A stretch of 64,000 nucleotides of DNA from Candidatus Methylomicrobium oryzae. Its GTDB lineage: Bacteria > Pseudomonadota > Gammaproteobacteria > Methylococcales > Methylomonadaceae. Positions 48,693-58,826 of the stretch are shown here, one piece after another (position 1 is the first letter of the stretch; every line of letters begins with the position of its first letter). The translations under genes were made by a program, and so were the position numbers. The stretch lies in contig NZ_JAERVK010000003.1 in the NCBI RefSeq assembly GCF_016745425.1, positions 1-64,000 on the forward strand, read 5' to 3'. The notes beneath the pieces are model-generated. The model did not search any database. It was not told the origin of the DNA and was given only the letters and a program-made list of their open reading frames with translations.

Positions 48693-49621
48693 TTAAAGCC
48701 TATCCCGGTAGGCTCGCGGCGTGCCAGGTGATGAGGCCGCAAGCCAGGCGGAACATGGCCCATGGCCAAATAAAACGCCACGCGTTCCTCCCAGCGGGTC
48801 AGAATCCGGCGAAACCGATTCATCCAACTGTGGGTGCGCTCTACGACCTGAAGCCGCGCCTTGAAGCCGGCTTCCCGCTTGAGGGGCTGCGCTTCTTCAC
48901 CGCGTGTCCGGCTGTGCGCCCTATATCCGAACGCCTCCGCCAACTCGCGAATTTCCTTAGCGTCGTAACCTCGGTTCGGGCAGAGATTTTGCGGCTGCTC
49001 AGGCGTCGGATCGGGACGCGGGATGCCAAGGGCTTCTAAGGTGGCGTACGTCAACTTCCTATCGTGCCGGTTCGCGCCATCAATCACCCGACTGACCGGC
49101 AGTCCCGCCGCGTCGGTCAATACGCTGCGTTTGACGCCTTGCTTGCCGCGATCGGTGGGGTTGCGGCCGACTTTTCTCCGCCCCCGCTAATGGAGCTTTG
49201 GTCATCGCTCCATCCAGCGACAGCCACGACCAGTCCAGACCTTTCAGTCCGTCATAGGCCAACAGCCCTTCCTGCCAGAAGGCTTGAAAGACGCCGGCCT
49301 TAGTCCATTCCATAAAACGCCGATGCGCCGAGCTGCTGGAACAGATGCCGGTGGCGCTCAACGCATTCCACTGACAGCCGGTGCGGAGCACGAACAAGAT
49401 TGCATTCATCGCCTGCCGATCCGGCACGCGAGGATTATGGCAGCCCAAAGGATGCGGCTTACGCGGCGGCGGCAAAGGTTCCATCCGTGCCCACAACGCA
49501 TCCGAAAGCCGCCACCCATCATCTTTTAGCGCTAATCCCATACGCGAAATACCTCTTCAATAATCGTTTCGGAATTAGAGGACATGAATCGGGCAGATGT
49601 TCCTAATGGGATAGGCTTTTA
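48693..49621. mobile_element. IS5-family insertion sequence with 3-bp target duplication
   Basis: The element proper is 48696-49618 (923 bp). The inverted ends AAGCCTATCCCGGTAGG (left) and, read inwards from the right, AAGCCTATCCCATTAGG match except near the inner end. A TTA occurs at 48693-48695 and 49619-49621, consistent with a 3-bp TNA target duplication as made by some IS5 subgroups. The single transposase gene inside is frameshifted. Confidence 0.85.
48700..49541 (-). pseudogene. IS5-family transposase, frameshifted twice
   Basis: The DDE transposase is readable in pieces: the N-terminal frame (49541 to about 49180; GCQWNALSATGICSSSSAHR, LDWSWLSLDGAMTK with the first Asp), a second frame (about 49180 to 48770; NRGYDAKEIRELAEAFGY, THSWMNRFRRILTRWEERV with the Glu) and a third reading FRLACGLITWHAASLPG to TAG at 48700. 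The first break is at an AAAA run, one base too many. The second is a tandem 7-bp duplication (CATGGCC at 48754-48767). Because two unrelated lesions are present, programmed frameshifting cannot restore it. Confidence 0.85.
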
Positions 49622-49872
49622 GCAGCATTTCGACTTTCCACGATGACATGGTCAAATTGAAAGAGGCCTTGACTGGAGTCCTCCAAAAGTAGCCTGCCGC
49701 TTAATCATCGCAAAAGCCGACGGTTTGCTAACTACGAATTGGTGCCTGGATTAGAAATCCGTGAATGCCGGTAAAGTGTCGAAATGAGGCGGTCGATGTA
49801 AGACACCGGCAAGGGCCGTAGATCCGATTGCGTTGCGCTAATTAGAGCGTGCTGGATTTAACGCTTGATCTG

Positions 49873-51423
49873 TTACCTGAAAAAAATCGCCGCGCCGATC
49901 ATGGCCGTGCCGACCAGGATCGTCCACAACGTAGTTTGATGGTTCGCTTCGATCTGCTTGCGCAGCTCGGCGAGTTCGCGGGTTTGCGCTTCGCTGGTCT
50001 GTTTTGCGTAGGCCGCGTTGTCGAGCGCTTTGTAAAGCAGCGACGGGACTTCCGGAAGCTGTTCGGCGAGTTCCGGAAAGTGGGACATGAACTGGCTCAG
50101 TTTGGCTTTCGGTCCCATCCGTTCCTGAAACCACTTTTCGAGGAACGGCTTGGCGGTTTGCCACAGGTCCAGTTCGGGATAAAGCTGGCGGCCCAGGCCT
50201 TCGATATTCAGCAGGGTTTTCTGCAGCAGTACCAACTGCGGCTGCACGTGCATGTCGAAACGGCGGGCGGTCTGGAACAGGCGCAGCAAAAGCTGGCCGA
50301 ACGAAATATCGCGCAGCGGTTTCTCGAAGATCGGCTCGCAGACGCCGCGGATCGCCGATTCGAATTCCTCGATTCTTGTCGAGTTCGGCACCCAGCCCGA
50401 TTCGACGTGCATTTTCGCGACCTTCCGGTAGTCGCGATTGAAGAAGGCCAGGAAATTCTCGGCCAGATAATGTTGGTCGGACAGCGACAGGGAGCCGACG
50501 ATGCCGAAATCGACCGCGATGTATTTGGCCGGCAGGTCGACGAAGATATTGCCGGGATGCATGTCCGCATGGAAGAAATTGTCCCGGAACACCTGCGTGA
50601 AGAAGATTTCGACGCCGCGTTCGGCGAGCAGCTTGAAGTCGGCGCCGCCGGCCTTCAGCTGTTCGATCTCGCCGACCGGAATGCCCTGGATTCGTTCCAT
50701 CACCATTACCTTTTGCCGGGACAGCGGCCAGTGGATTTCGGGCACGTAGATGATCTCGGAGTTTTCGAAATTGCGCCGCAGCTTGGCCGCGTTCGCGGCC
50801 TCGCGGACCAGGTCGAGCTCGTCGAGCGTGGTCTTTTCGAATTCGGCGACCACTTCGAGCGGGCGCAGGCGGCGCGCATCCGACCAGAAACGTTCGGCGA
50901 AACGGGCCAATTCGTAGAGCAGGGCGATATCGGAATGGATCCGGTCTTCGATGTCGGGCCGGAGCACCTTGACCACGACGGCTTCGCCGCTGTGCAGCTT
51001 CGCGGTGTGCACCTGCGCGACCGAGGCTGAGGCCAAAGGATTCGGGTCGAATTCGGCGAATGCCTTGCCGATCGGCATGCCCAGTTCCTGTTCGATGATC
51101 CGGCGGGCGACTTCGTTCGGGAACGGCGGCACGCGGTCCTGCAGCTTGACCAGTTCGTCGGCGATGTCTTCCGGCAGGAGATCCTTGCGCGTGGACAGCG
51201 CTTGGCCGAACTTGACGTAGATCGGGCCCAGGTCTTCGAGTGTTTTGCGGATCCGCACGCCGCGCGGCTCGTTGCATCGCCGCAGCCAATAATAAGGCGA
51301 GAGCGCGGCTAGGAACCGGACCGGACGGAACAGGTGCGTTTTCAGCACGATCTCGTCGAGGCCGTGGAATACCAGCACCCAATTGATATGGATCAAGCGG
51401 AGTAAGGTTCTAGGATTGATCAC
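49873..51423 (-). CDS. ubiB: ubiquinone biosynthesis kinase-like protein UbiB
   Basis: UbiB is an atypical kinase-like ATPase needed for ubiquinone synthesis at the inner membrane. The 516-aa protein has the family motif [11 protein letters not shown] (KxGQ, about residue 72), the A-rich loop ASASVAQVH, a lysine in VVVKVLRP, and the catalytic HADMHPGN and VDFGIVG segments, then C-terminal membrane helix(es) ([18 protein letters not shown]). Length matches E. coli UbiB (546 aa). It ends the ubiE-ubiJ-ubiB cluster; the 36-base gap after ubiJ fits an operon. Confidence 0.95.
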   Translation of the reverse strand: MINPRTLLRLIHINWVLVFHGLDEIVLKTHLFRPVRFLAALSPYYWLRRCNEPRGVRIRKTLEDLGPIYVKFGQALSTRKDLLPEDIADELVKLQDRVPPFPNEVARRIIEQELGMPIGKAFAEFDPNPLASASVAQVHTAKLHSGEAVVVKVLRPDIEDRIHSDIALLYELARFAERFWSDARRLRPLEVVAEFEKTTLDELDLVREAANAAKLRRNFENSEIIYVPEIHWPLSRQKVMVMERIQGIPVGEIEQLKAGGADFKLLAERGVEIFFTQVFRDNFFHADMHPGNIFVDLPAKYIAVDFGIVGSLSLSDQHYLAENFLAFFNRDYRKVAKMHVESGWVPNSTRIEEFESAIRGVCEPIFEKPLRDISFGQLLLRLFQTARRFDMHVQPQLVLLQKTLLNIEGLGRQLYPELDLWQTAKPFLEKWFQERMGPKAKLSQFMSHFPELAEQLPEVPSLLYKALDNAAYAKQTSEAQTRELAELRKQIEANHQTTLWTILVGTAMIGAAIFFR

Positions 51424-51459
51424 GTCGGATTTGGCGCGGACAGGTGAGGGCGTACGGGA

Positions 51460-52095
51460 TTATTCACTATCCGTAAGCGGTTTGCGGTTTAATACGTTTT
51501 CCAGCCGTTCGATCCGGCTGTTCAGGCGGTCGAAATCGGCGCGCAGTTCATCGACCTGGCGGTAAAAAATCTCCGCCTCGGGGGCGGCGGGCAGGTCGCG
51601 CGTTTCTTCCTGCAGAAATTCGCTGAGGTTCAGTTCGAAAGTCCGGATCGACTCGCGCGTCCAGCGCGTACCGGTACGGAAGAAGTTGCCGATTTGATGC
51701 GCGATTACGTCGCCGGTGAAACGCGACAGTTGTTCTTCAAGATCGATGTTCAGCCTGTCGAACAGGGCCTGGAATTTGCGGCCGGTCGCAACGTCGCCTT
51801 CGATTTTGACTTCGCCGGAAAACACCGCGCGCATCGGCCTGGAACTGATGCCCATCATGCCCAGGGCCGACAGCGAACCGCTGATCCGGGTGTCGGGCGG
51901 CTCGGGATAGGCGTCGAGTACCTGGATCGCGCTTTCGGTCGGGCACAGATAAACCGTTTCGCCGAACGGTTCGACCGTTAGCGCGATCACCTTGCCGGCC
52001 AGGGGCGCGAGCAGTTCGCCGGCGTCCATATCCAGCTTTAGATAACGGTTCAGCGCGCTTTCGAGCGCGGCCGCCAAAAACGGTTTGAACGCCAT
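51460..52095 (-). CDS. ubiJ: ubiquinone biosynthesis accessory factor UbiJ
   Basis: UbiJ is an SCP2-domain protein that, with UbiK, holds ubiquinone intermediates for the soluble Ubi complex. The 211-aa protein starts FLAAALESALNRYLKLD, and has the SCP2-like lipid-binding part (VIALTVEPFGETVYL, DTRISGSLSALGMMG) followed by a coiled-coil C terminus (DELRADFDRLNSRIERLENVL). It begins one base after the ubiE stop codon. The position and size match E. coli UbiJ (201 aa). Confidence 0.92.
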   Translation of the reverse strand: MAFKPFLAAALESALNRYLKLDMDAGELLAPLAGKVIALTVEPFGETVYLCPTESAIQVLDAYPEPPDTRISGSLSALGMMGISSRPMRAVFSGEVKIEGDVATGRKFQALFDRLNIDLEEQLSRFTGDVIAHQIGNFFRTGTRWTRESIRTFELNLSEFLQEETRDLPAAPEAEIFYRQVDELRADFDRLNSRIERLENVLNRKPLTDSE

Positions 52096-52096
52096 C

Positions 52097-52846
52097 TCAG
52101 ATCTTGTAGCCGCGATGCACCGCGACGATGCCTTGCGTCATGTTGAAAAATTCGCAGCGTTCGAAGCCGGCGTTTTGCATCATCGTTTTCAATTCGGCCT
52201 GCTTCGGGTGCATTCGGATCGATTCGGCCAGATAGCGGTAGCTGTCTTCGTCTTTCGCAACGAATTTGCCGATTTTCGGCAGCAGGCTGAACGAATAGAA
52301 ATCGTAGACTTTTTCGGTGACCGGGTCGGTCGGATGCGAAAATTCGAGGACCAGGCAGCGCCCGCCCGGTTTCAATACCCGGTGCATCGAGCGCAAGGCG
52401 GCGTCTTTGTCGGTCACGTTGCGCAGGCCGAAGCCGATGATCACGCAGTCGAAGGTATTGTCTTCGAACGGCAGGCATTCGGCGTTCACCTGGGCGTATT
52501 CGATGTTGCCGGTCAGGCCCCGGTCGATCAGCCGGTTACGCCCGGTGCGCAGCATTTCCGAATTGATGTCGGCCAGCACGCACAGGCCCTCCTTGCCGAC
52601 GCGCTTTTCGAGCAGCGTGGTCAAGTCGCCGGTGCCGCCGGCCAGGTCGAGCACTTTTTCGCCGCTGCGCACGTTGCAAAGCTGCACCGCGATCCGTTTC
52701 CAGATGCGGTGAATGCCGAGCGACATCAGGTCGTTCATGATGTCGTATTTTTCGGCGACCGAATCGAAAACGCCGCGCACCAATTTAACCTTGTCCTCGG
52801 TGGCGACTTGTTTGAAGCCGAAATGGGTCGTTTTGTGATGAGTCAT
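52097..52846 (-). CDS. ubiE: ubiquinone/menaquinone methyltransferase UbiE
   Basis: UbiE C-methylates demethyl-quinone precursors using S-adenosylmethionine. The 249-aa protein has the SAM-binding [20 protein letters not shown] (about 62-81), [20 protein letters not shown], and the signature LEFSHPTD near residue 165. It starts 4 bases from the end of the DUF971 gene on the same strand. Order DUF971-ubiE-ubiJ-ubiB is common in gammaproteobacteria. Confidence 0.96.
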   Translation of the reverse strand: MTHHKTTHFGFKQVATEDKVKLVRGVFDSVAEKYDIMNDLMSLGIHRIWKRIAVQLCNVRSGEKVLDLAGGTGDLTTLLEKRVGKEGLCVLADINSEMLRTGRNRLIDRGLTGNIEYAQVNAECLPFEDNTFDCVIIGFGLRNVTDKDAALRSMHRVLKPGGRCLVLEFSHPTDPVTEKVYDFYSFSLLPKIGKFVAKDEDSYRYLAESIRMHPKQAELKTMMQNAGFERCEFFNMTQGIVAVHRGYKI

Positions 52847-52850
52847 GTTG

Positions 52851-53243
52851 TTACTGTAAGGGTTGGGGTTCCTGGCGGTTGTAGCCGGCCGCCTTCAGCC
52901 GTTCGAGATAGTCGGCCCATAAGCTGTCGTATTCGGCGCCGAGTTGGTAAAGCAGATCCCAGGTATAAATGCCGCTGTCGTGGCCGTCGCTGAATACCGG
53001 GCAAATGCCGTAATTGCCGACCGGCCGAATCTCCCGGATCGTGACCGCTTCCTTGCCGACCTGCAGGATTTCCTGTCCCGGCGCATGGCCCAGGGCTTCC
53101 GCCGACGGCGTGTAGACGCGCAGATATTCGCACGGCAGCCTGAAAACCCGGCCGTCGTCGAAACGGATTTCCAGGATCCGGGAAACCTGATGCAGTTTGA
53201 TTTCGGTCGGCAGCGCGTTGCAGGGTGGGGTATGGAGTCGCAT
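52851..53243 (-). CDS. DUF971 family protein
   Basis: The 130-aa protein has the gamma-butyrobetaine-hydroxylase N-terminal-like domain: [20 protein letters not shown] near residue 25 and [20 protein letters not shown] near 75, with conserved aromatic and His residues that bind a metal in some relatives. Its C-terminal half is short. Its role is unclear, though it is often beside ubiE. An upstream frame to 53352 is open but has no conserved residues. A palindromic repeat lies 20 bases upstream of the start. Confidence 0.88.
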   Translation of the reverse strand: MRLHTPPCNALPTEIKLHQVSRILEIRFDDGRVFRLPCEYLRVYTPSAEALGHAPGQEILQVGKEAVTIREIRPVGNYGICPVFSDGHDSGIYTWDLLYQLGAEYDSLWADYLERLKAAGYNRQEPQPLQ

Positions 53244-53260
53244 ATCTAATCAAAGTGTAG

Positions 53261-53291
53261 GTTGGGTTAGCCCGATAGGGCGTAACCCAAC
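53261..53291. repeat. 31-bp palindrome
   Basis: GTTGGGTTA (53261-53269) and TAACCCAAC (53283-53291) form the arms, with CCC-GATA-GGG inside. It lies upstream of the DUF971 gene. The sequence is of a dispersed repeat type found often in intergenic regions. Confidence 0.6.
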
Positions 53292-53311
53292 ATGGTGGCT
53301 GCATCCATGCA

Positions 53312-53351
53312 GTCGTCGGCAACTGCTCCCTGCGTTGCCCTACCTCCTGCA
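53312..53351. repeat. copy of a repeat also found near 34625
   Basis: The stretch with TTGCCCTACCTCCTGCAT matches 34641-34658 exactly, and the surrounding bases match closely (GGCAACTGCTCCCTGC against GGCAATTGCTCCTGC). The two copies lie 19 kb apart and both are intergenic. Confidence 0.65.
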
Positions 53352-53380
53352 TCCATGCAGTCGTAACTCAACCTCGCAGT

Positions 53381-54709
53381 TTACAGAATATACCGGCTCA
53401 AATCCTCGTCGTGGACGAATTCGCCCAAGTGGCGGTCAACGTAGGCTGCATCGATCATGACGTCTTTTTCGAGCATGTCCGGGGCGCTGAACGAAATCTC
53501 TTCGAGCAGGCGTTCCAGGATCGTATGCAGGCGCCGAGCGCCGATGTTTTCGGTCTTCTCGTTCACTTCCCAGCCCAGTTCGGCAATCCGGCGGATGCCG
53601 TCGGTCGCGAAACTCAGGTTGACGCCTTCGGTCTTGAGCAGCGCCGCGTATTGTTCGGTCAGCGAAGCGTCCGGTTCGGTCAGAATCCGGAAGAAATCGT
53701 CCGCGGACAGGGCATCCAGCTCGACCCGGATCGGAAAGCGGCCCTGTAATTCCGGGATCAGATCGGACGGTTTGGTCAGATGGAACGCGCCCGAGGCAAT
53801 GAACAGGATGTGATCGGTCTTGATCGCGCCGTACTTGGTGCTGACCGTGCTGCCTTCGACGATCGGCAACAGGTCGCGCTGCACGCCTTCGCGCGAGACT
53901 TCGCCGCCGCCGCTGCCGCCGACATCCGAGCGTTTGCAGATTTTGTCGATTTCGTCCAGAAACACGATGCCGTTCTGCTCGACCGCTTCGACCGCCTTCA
54001 GTTTGATGTCCTCGTCGTTGACCAGGCGCGCCGCTTCTTCTTCCTGCAGGACCTTAAAGGCTTTCTTGATCTTCATTTTGCGGCTGCGGGTGCGGCCGGA
54101 ACCCATGTTCTGGAACAGGCCCTGCAACTGGTTGGTCATTTCTTCCATGCCGGGCGGCGCCATGATTTCGACGCCCATCGGCGCCATCTGCACGTCGATT
54201 TCGATCTCCTTGTCGTCGAGGTCGCCTTCGCGCAGTTTTTTGCGCATTTTCTGGCGAGTCGACTCGCGCGTATCGGACAACATACCGGCGTCCGCCTCGG
54301 GCAGCAGGATGTCGAGAATACGGTCTTCGGCGGCGTCGTAAGCCTTGATCTGCACTTTTTCCATTTCGGACTGGCGCATCATTTTGACTGCGGTATCGGC
54401 CAGATCGCGGATGATCGATTCGACGTCGCGGCCGACATAGCCGACTTCGGTAAATTTGGTCGCTTCGATCTTGATGAACGGGGCGTTGGCAAGCCGCGCC
54501 AGCCGGCGTGCGATTTCGGTCTTGCCGACGCCGGTCGGGCCGATCATCAGGATGTTTTTCGGGGTGATTTCTTCGCGCAGCGCAGGGTCCACCTGCTGCC
54601 GCCGCCAGCGATTGCGGAGCGCGATCGCGACCGAGCGCTTCGCGCTGGCCTGGCCGACGATGTGCTTGTCCAGTTCGTGAACGATTTCTTTAGGTGTCAT
54701 CTGGGTCAT
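53381..54709 (-). CDS. hslU: HslU, ATPase subunit of the HslUV protease
   Basis: HslU unfolds substrates and feeds them to HslV. The 442-aa protein has the N domain, Walker [10 protein letters not shown] (about residue 57), the I domain (about 110-240), Walker [13 protein letters not shown], sensor 2 and the C-terminal tail ending LSRYIL, which inserts in HslV. It starts five bases after hslV ends, and translation of the pair is likely coupled. Confidence 0.97.
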   Translation of the reverse strand: MTQMTPKEIVHELDKHIVGQASAKRSVAIALRNRWRRQQVDPALREEITPKNILMIGPTGVGKTEIARRLARLANAPFIKIEATKFTEVGYVGRDVESIIRDLADTAVKMMRQSEMEKVQIKAYDAAEDRILDILLPEADAGMLSDTRESTRQKMRKKLREGDLDDKEIEIDVQMAPMGVEIMAPPGMEEMTNQLQGLFQNMGSGRTRSRKMKIKKAFKVLQEEEAARLVNDEDIKLKAVEAVEQNGIVFLDEIDKICKRSDVGGSGGGEVSREGVQRDLLPIVEGSTVSTKYGAIKTDHILFIASGAFHLTKPSDLIPELQGRFPIRVELDALSADDFFRILTEPDASLTEQYAALLKTEGVNLSFATDGIRRIAELGWEVNEKTENIGARRLHTILERLLEEISFSAPDMLEKDVMIDAAYVDRHLGEFVHDEDLSRYIL

Positions 54710-54713
54710 TACT

Positions 54714-55262
54714 TTACTCGCTCGGTTCTGCGTCCAATTCTTCGATGCGCAAGTTATGATTCGTATAAATGCAGATATCGGCGGCGATCGCCAAGGCTCT
54801 TTCGACGATTTCGCGGGCGCTCAGATCGGTATTTTCGAGCAGCGCGCGCGCGGCCGCCTGGGCGAAGGCGCCGCCCGAGCCGATGGCCATCAGGTCGTTT
54901 TCGGGCTCGACCACATCGCCGTTGCCGGAGATGATCAGCGAGGTTTTGGCGTCGGCGATCGTCAGCATCGCCTCCATGCGGCGCAGGGTACGGTCGGTGC
55001 GCCAATCTTTCGCCATCTCGACCGCCGCGCGCATCAGATGGCCGCGGTGTTTTTCGAGCTTGCCTTCGAAATGTTCGAACAGGGTAAAGGCGTCTGCAGT
55101 CGAACCGGCAAAGCCGGCGATCACCTTGTCATGATACAGGCGGCGGACCTTGCGGGCATTGCCTTTCATGACCGTATTGCCCAGGGTGACCTGGCCGTCT
55201 CCGCCGATCACGACTTTGTTGCCGCGGCGCACGGATAATATGGTGGTTCCTCTCAAATTCAC
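54714..55262 (-). CDS. hslV: HslV, peptidase subunit of the HslUV protease
   Basis: HslV is the proteasome-like N-terminal-threonine hydrolase. The 182-aa protein starts [17 protein letters not shown]; removal of the first residues exposes the catalytic Thr6. Other conserved segments are [26 protein letters not shown] and [16 protein letters not shown]. It is the first gene of the hslVU pair; a heat-shock promoter is expected upstream but I could not define it. Confidence 0.97.
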   Translation of the reverse strand: MNLRGTTILSVRRGNKVVIGGDGQVTLGNTVMKGNARKVRRLYHDKVIAGFAGSTADAFTLFEHFEGKLEKHRGHLMRAAVEMAKDWRTDRTLRRMEAMLTIADAKTSLIISGNGDVVEPENDLMAIGSGGAFAQAAARALLENTDLSAREIVERALAIAADICIYTNHNLRIEELDAEPSE

Positions 55263-55472
55263 GTTTAAAGTCCAAAGTTAAAACGGTGCGTTAATGGCTG
55301 CATTTTACATGGTCTGACGCCGGGACGTGCGAAAAAATGCACAAAACAGAACTCTTCAGAAACGGGAGCCGGACGGTAATGGACGGGCTGGACATGAAGG
55401 TTCGGTTAAGGTCAGTGTCCATCTCGTTGTGCTACCATGCGACATTATTCAATCCACAATCGGCTGACTTCT

Positions 55473-56111
55473 ATGGATTCACTGAACCAGATAACCGCGA
55501 CTTTGGCGATGACGATGGGCCTGGCGTGGGCCAGCGGCATCAATCTCTATGCGACGCTGCTGACGCTCGGCTTTCTCGCCAACAGCGGCAACATCGTGTT
55601 GCCGCCGGATTTGCAGGTCGTTGCGAATCCGGCCGTGATGCTGGCGGCGGGCCTGATGTACTGCGTCGAATTTTTTGCCGACAAGACGCCGGGCGTCGAT
55701 ACCGGCTGGGATGCGATCCATACCTTCATCCGGATACCGGCCGGGGCGATGCTGGCCGCCGGCGCGGTCGGCGAGCTGAACCCGGCGGTCGAGCTGGCCG
55801 CCGCGATCGTCGGCGGCGGCATGGCGGCCGGCTCGCATATGACCAAGGCCGGCAGCCGGGTGTTGATCAATACTTCGCCGGAGCCGTTCAGCAACTGGGC
55901 CGCCTCGGTCGGCGAAGACATGGCGGTCGTGGCCGGCGTCTGGGCGGCGCTTCAGCATCCGTTGGTGTTCCTGATCGCGCTTGTGCTTTTTATTGCGTTG
56001 ATGGTCTGGCTGTTGCCGAAGCTTTGGAACGGCATCAAGAAGGTTTTCCGGGCGATTACGCGGTTTTTCGGCTCGGAGTCGGAACAGCAATCCGGTTCGA
56101 ATTCGCCTTAA
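55473..56111 (+). CDS. DUF4126 membrane protein
   Basis: The 212-aa protein has several membrane helices and the DUF4126 pattern: ATLAMTMGLAWASGINLYAT, EFFADKTPGVDTGWDAIHTF, GGMAAGSHMTKAGSRVLINT, and SPEPFSNWAASVGED. The family has no known function. ATG 55473 is chosen for the natural N terminus; a longer frame exists. It is divergent from hslV. Confidence 0.87.
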   Translation: MDSLNQITATLAMTMGLAWASGINLYATLLTLGFLANSGNIVLPPDLQVVANPAVMLAAGLMYCVEFFADKTPGVDTGWDAIHTFIRIPAGAMLAAGAVGELNPAVELAAAIVGGGMAAGSHMTKAGSRVLINTSPEPFSNWAASVGEDMAVVAGVWAALQHPLVFLIALVLFIALMVWLLPKLWNGIKKVFRAITRFFGSESEQQSGSNSP

Positions 56112-56581
56112 TTTCAGTAAGAAGTGCATTCCACAGTCGATTTGAAACAGAAAGCCGTCGTCGATTTATGATTAGAGTCTGAAGCCATAAATCCGATGCC
56201 CAAAGCTCGCCATGCCGATTCTTGGCAATGTAAAAAAGTTATCAAATCCGGTTTTGGGCATGGCATCGGGACTCATTGCTTCGCTATAGTGCAAGGCGAT
56301 CAATGTTGGTGCGTTTCTGCGATATCCATAATTTTGCCGTTTTCTCTCGGCTTATGCTCAAGAATCAAGGGCAAAAAATTGCGTGCATGTGTTTTCGTCG
56401 ATTCCGGCAAATGTGCCGCAATATGAAGACGAACAATTGAGAAGCTTTCAATCACTTTCGAATGATTTTATCGATTGGCGCGCATCTTGCTTAACCTTGG
56501 GGCGTCATTAAAGGCGATAAACGATGACGCTATATTTTTATGTTAGCGCCAATTTACGAAAAATCATGAAAATGAGATTTA
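56112..56581. other. intergenic region, nothing recognised
   Basis: This 470-base spacer is AT-rich towards its right end. A 76-codon open frame at 56196-56426 shows no coding character. No RNA, repeat or promoter was recognised. Confidence 0.5.
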
Positions 56582-57901
56582 ATGGACCCCGCACAATCAA
56601 TGTCACTCACTTCGCCGGCTTTCCCGAAAAGGAAGGACAGCGTCTTAAGATCAGTAACAGGCTCTCCTTTTCCCTATTACGATCAGCAGCGTCGTAATTG
56701 GACAATTGCCATGTCTGACTCGATTTCATCGAAGGCTATTGAAAAAATCCTGTTTCCTTATTTCCAACCGATTATTTGTACGGCCAGCGGCAGTATTGTC
56801 GGCTATGAAGTCTTAGCCAGACAATACGATGAAAACGGCCATGTCATTTCCGCAGGAGGTTTGTTCAATTCGCCCTTTATCACGGACAGTCAGTTAATAT
56901 TATGGGATCGCATGTTGCGGCGCCAGGCGCTGAAACACTTCGACGAAAGCAATTTTCAAGGTTATCTTGCAATCAATATTTCCGCCTCCTGGATAAATTA
57001 CATTGACGATTTTACGGCACTGCCGACACTGCAAATGTTGCAGGAGCTCAACATCGACAAGAGCCGCGTGATCATCGAAATTACCGAATCCAAAGTCGAA
57101 TTGGAAAAGCTGATCGGCGTGGTGAAGGAATACCGCAAACACGGTTTGAAGGTTGCCATTGACGATTTCGGTGCCGGTTATTCTCAACTGGAGCGAGTCA
57201 TTGCGATTCGCCCGGATATGATCAAACTGGATATGGAATTGTTCAAGCAGGCTTTGAAAGGAGGAATCGAGCACGATGTCGTGCATTTGATTACCGATTT
57301 ATGCAAACGCACCGGGTGCCGTCTCGTTTGCGAAGGCGTCGAGTCCGAGGAGGAATTCTTTTATGCATTGGACTGCGGCGCCCATTTCATCCAGGGTTAT
57401 TTATTTTCGAAGGCGGAGGCCGAATTTAAAAACCCGGATCATTACCACGGCCAGTTTGGGCTGCTGAGAAAAAAATTTCTCCAAAGAACATTGCATAAAG
57501 AAACTCGAAAACTGACATTTTTCGAACAGATAAAAAGGTCGGTCGAATTGTTGCGGGTTGCACTGACAACCGATTTCAATCTCGGCGAGTTAGCGACCAC
57601 CCCCTTCGAGCTCAGCGGCGTACTGCGGTTTTATCTTTGCGATGCCGAGGGCAACCAGATTTCGCCGAATTTTAATTTCGGCGAGGGAAAGTGGCATGAA
57701 GAGCCGACGGAGGCCGAATTCAACTGGTCGTGGCGCTCCTATTTTTACCAATTGCTGGCGTTAGAGCATGTCCAGAACAGTCATCGGATCGTGGCGTCCG
57801 AACGTTACCGGGATTTCAGCACCGGCCTGCTCTGCAAGACACTGTCGCTCCGTCTGGATGAGCAGCGCATTTTGCTGGTCGACATCATTGCCGAATATTG
57901 A
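56582..57901 (+). CDS. EAL-domain c-di-GMP phosphodiesterase
   Basis: The 439-aa cytoplasmic protein has an EAL domain at about 50-290 with intact residues: GYEVLAR, AINISASW, IIEITESKVE, IDDFGAGYSQ, MIKLDME, VCEGVESEEE and QGYLFSKA. It has E-V-L in place of E-A-L. The C-terminal 150 residues form another domain, in which VHNS-like His/Arg-rich segments (ALEHVQNSHRIVASERYRDF) suggest a sensory unit of the diguanylate-phosphodiesterase C-terminal type. Start may alternatively be ATG 56711 (MSDSISSKAIEKIL). It is on the same strand as wrbA, 141 bases upstream. Confidence 0.87.
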   Translation: MDPAQSMSLTSPAFPKRKDSVLRSVTGSPFPYYDQQRRNWTIAMSDSISSKAIEKILFPYFQPIICTASGSIVGYEVLARQYDENGHVISAGGLFNSPFITDSQLILWDRMLRRQALKHFDESNFQGYLAINISASWINYIDDFTALPTLQMLQELNIDKSRVIIEITESKVELEKLIGVVKEYRKHGLKVAIDDFGAGYSQLERVIAIRPDMIKLDMELFKQALKGGIEHDVVHLITDLCKRTGCRLVCEGVESEEEFFYALDCGAHFIQGYLFSKAEAEFKNPDHYHGQFGLLRKKFLQRTLHKETRKLTFFEQIKRSVELLRVALTTDFNLGELATTPFELSGVLRFYLCDAEGNQISPNFNFGEGKWHEEPTEAEFNWSWRSYFYQLLALEHVQNSHRIVASERYRDFSTGLLCKTLSLRLDEQRILLVDIIAEY

Positions 57902-58042
57902 CTCGAAGGGAGAAAAACGATCCAAGTAACCGAATTCGGCATTGAGAATAATGGGACGTTTTCATCGGCGGGGTGGTCGAAGAGGTTGTGGACAAATCCG
58001 CGTCATGAGAGAGGTGCGAACTTTATCGTAAGGAGGCTAACG

Positions 58043-58672
58043 ATGACCCGTATTCTCGTTTTGTATTACAGCATGTATGGTCATGTGGAAACCCTGGCGA
58101 AGGCGGTTGCCGAAGGGGCGCGATCCGTCGAAGGGATTGAAGTCGTCGTCAAGCGGGTGCCCGAACTGGTGCCGGAAGAGGCGGCCCGCAAGGCCGGGGC
58201 CAAGTTGGATCAAGAAGCGCCGATTGCAACGATCGAGGAATTGCCCGATTACGACGCGATCATTTTCGGAACTCCCACCCGTTTCGGGAACATGTGTGCG
58301 CAGATGCGCAATTTTTTGGACCAGACGGGCAAACATTGGCTGAGCGGCGCCCTGATCGGGAAGGTCGGCAGCGTTTTTACCTCCACCGCAACGCAGCACG
58401 GCGGCCAGGAAACCACCGTCACCTCGTTTCATACGACACTGCTGCACCACGGGATGGTCATCGTCGGCGTGCCTTATTCCTGCCAGGGCATTCTGAACAT
58501 GGAAGAGATCACCGGAGGTTCGCCTTACGGCGCGGCAACGCTGGCCGGCGGAGATAATCGCCGGCAGCCGTCGGGTAACGAATTGGGCATCGCCAGGTTC
58601 CAGGGCGAGCATGTGGCGAAAATCGCCAAAAAATTGTCCGCCTGCACGGTTTCCGGAAATGCCCGCTTTTGA
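58043..58672 (+). CDS. wrbA: NAD(P)H:quinone oxidoreductase WrbA
   Basis: WrbA is a tetrameric FMN flavodoxin-like quinone reductase that keeps quinones fully reduced under stress. The 209-aa protein has the FMN loop [20 protein letters not shown], the [20 protein letters not shown] and [14 protein letters not shown] segments of the family. Start 58043 follows GTAAGGAGG by seven bases, a strong ribosome site. Confidence 0.95.
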   Translation: MTRILVLYYSMYGHVETLAKAVAEGARSVEGIEVVVKRVPELVPEEAARKAGAKLDQEAPIATIEELPDYDAIIFGTPTRFGNMCAQMRNFLDQTGKHWLSGALIGKVGSVFTSTATQHGGQETTVTSFHTTLLHHGMVIVGVPYSCQGILNMEEITGGSPYGAATLAGGDNRRQPSGNELGIARFQGEHVAKIAKKLSACTVSGNARF

Positions 58673-58826
58673 AATGGGAGCGGTTGCGGAGCGGTTTTCA
58701 GTGTAACGCAGAGCTGGAAAAATGAGGCGTTTTCCGTAGCGGTCCGGCGCCTCCTCACTTTGGCCGGGTAAATGAATGGCCCGGCGTTACCGTGCCCGGG
58801 CGCTCGCCGGGTTCAGCCTTCGGCCG

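Noticed and set aside
49838-51382. 514-codon frame next to and overlapping ubiB
   Set aside because: Shadow frame. The frame at 49873-51423 carries the KxGQ and other UbiB motifs.
56196-56426. 76-codon open frame in the spacer before the EAL gene
   Set aside because: Composition unlike neighbouring proteins and no ribosome site.
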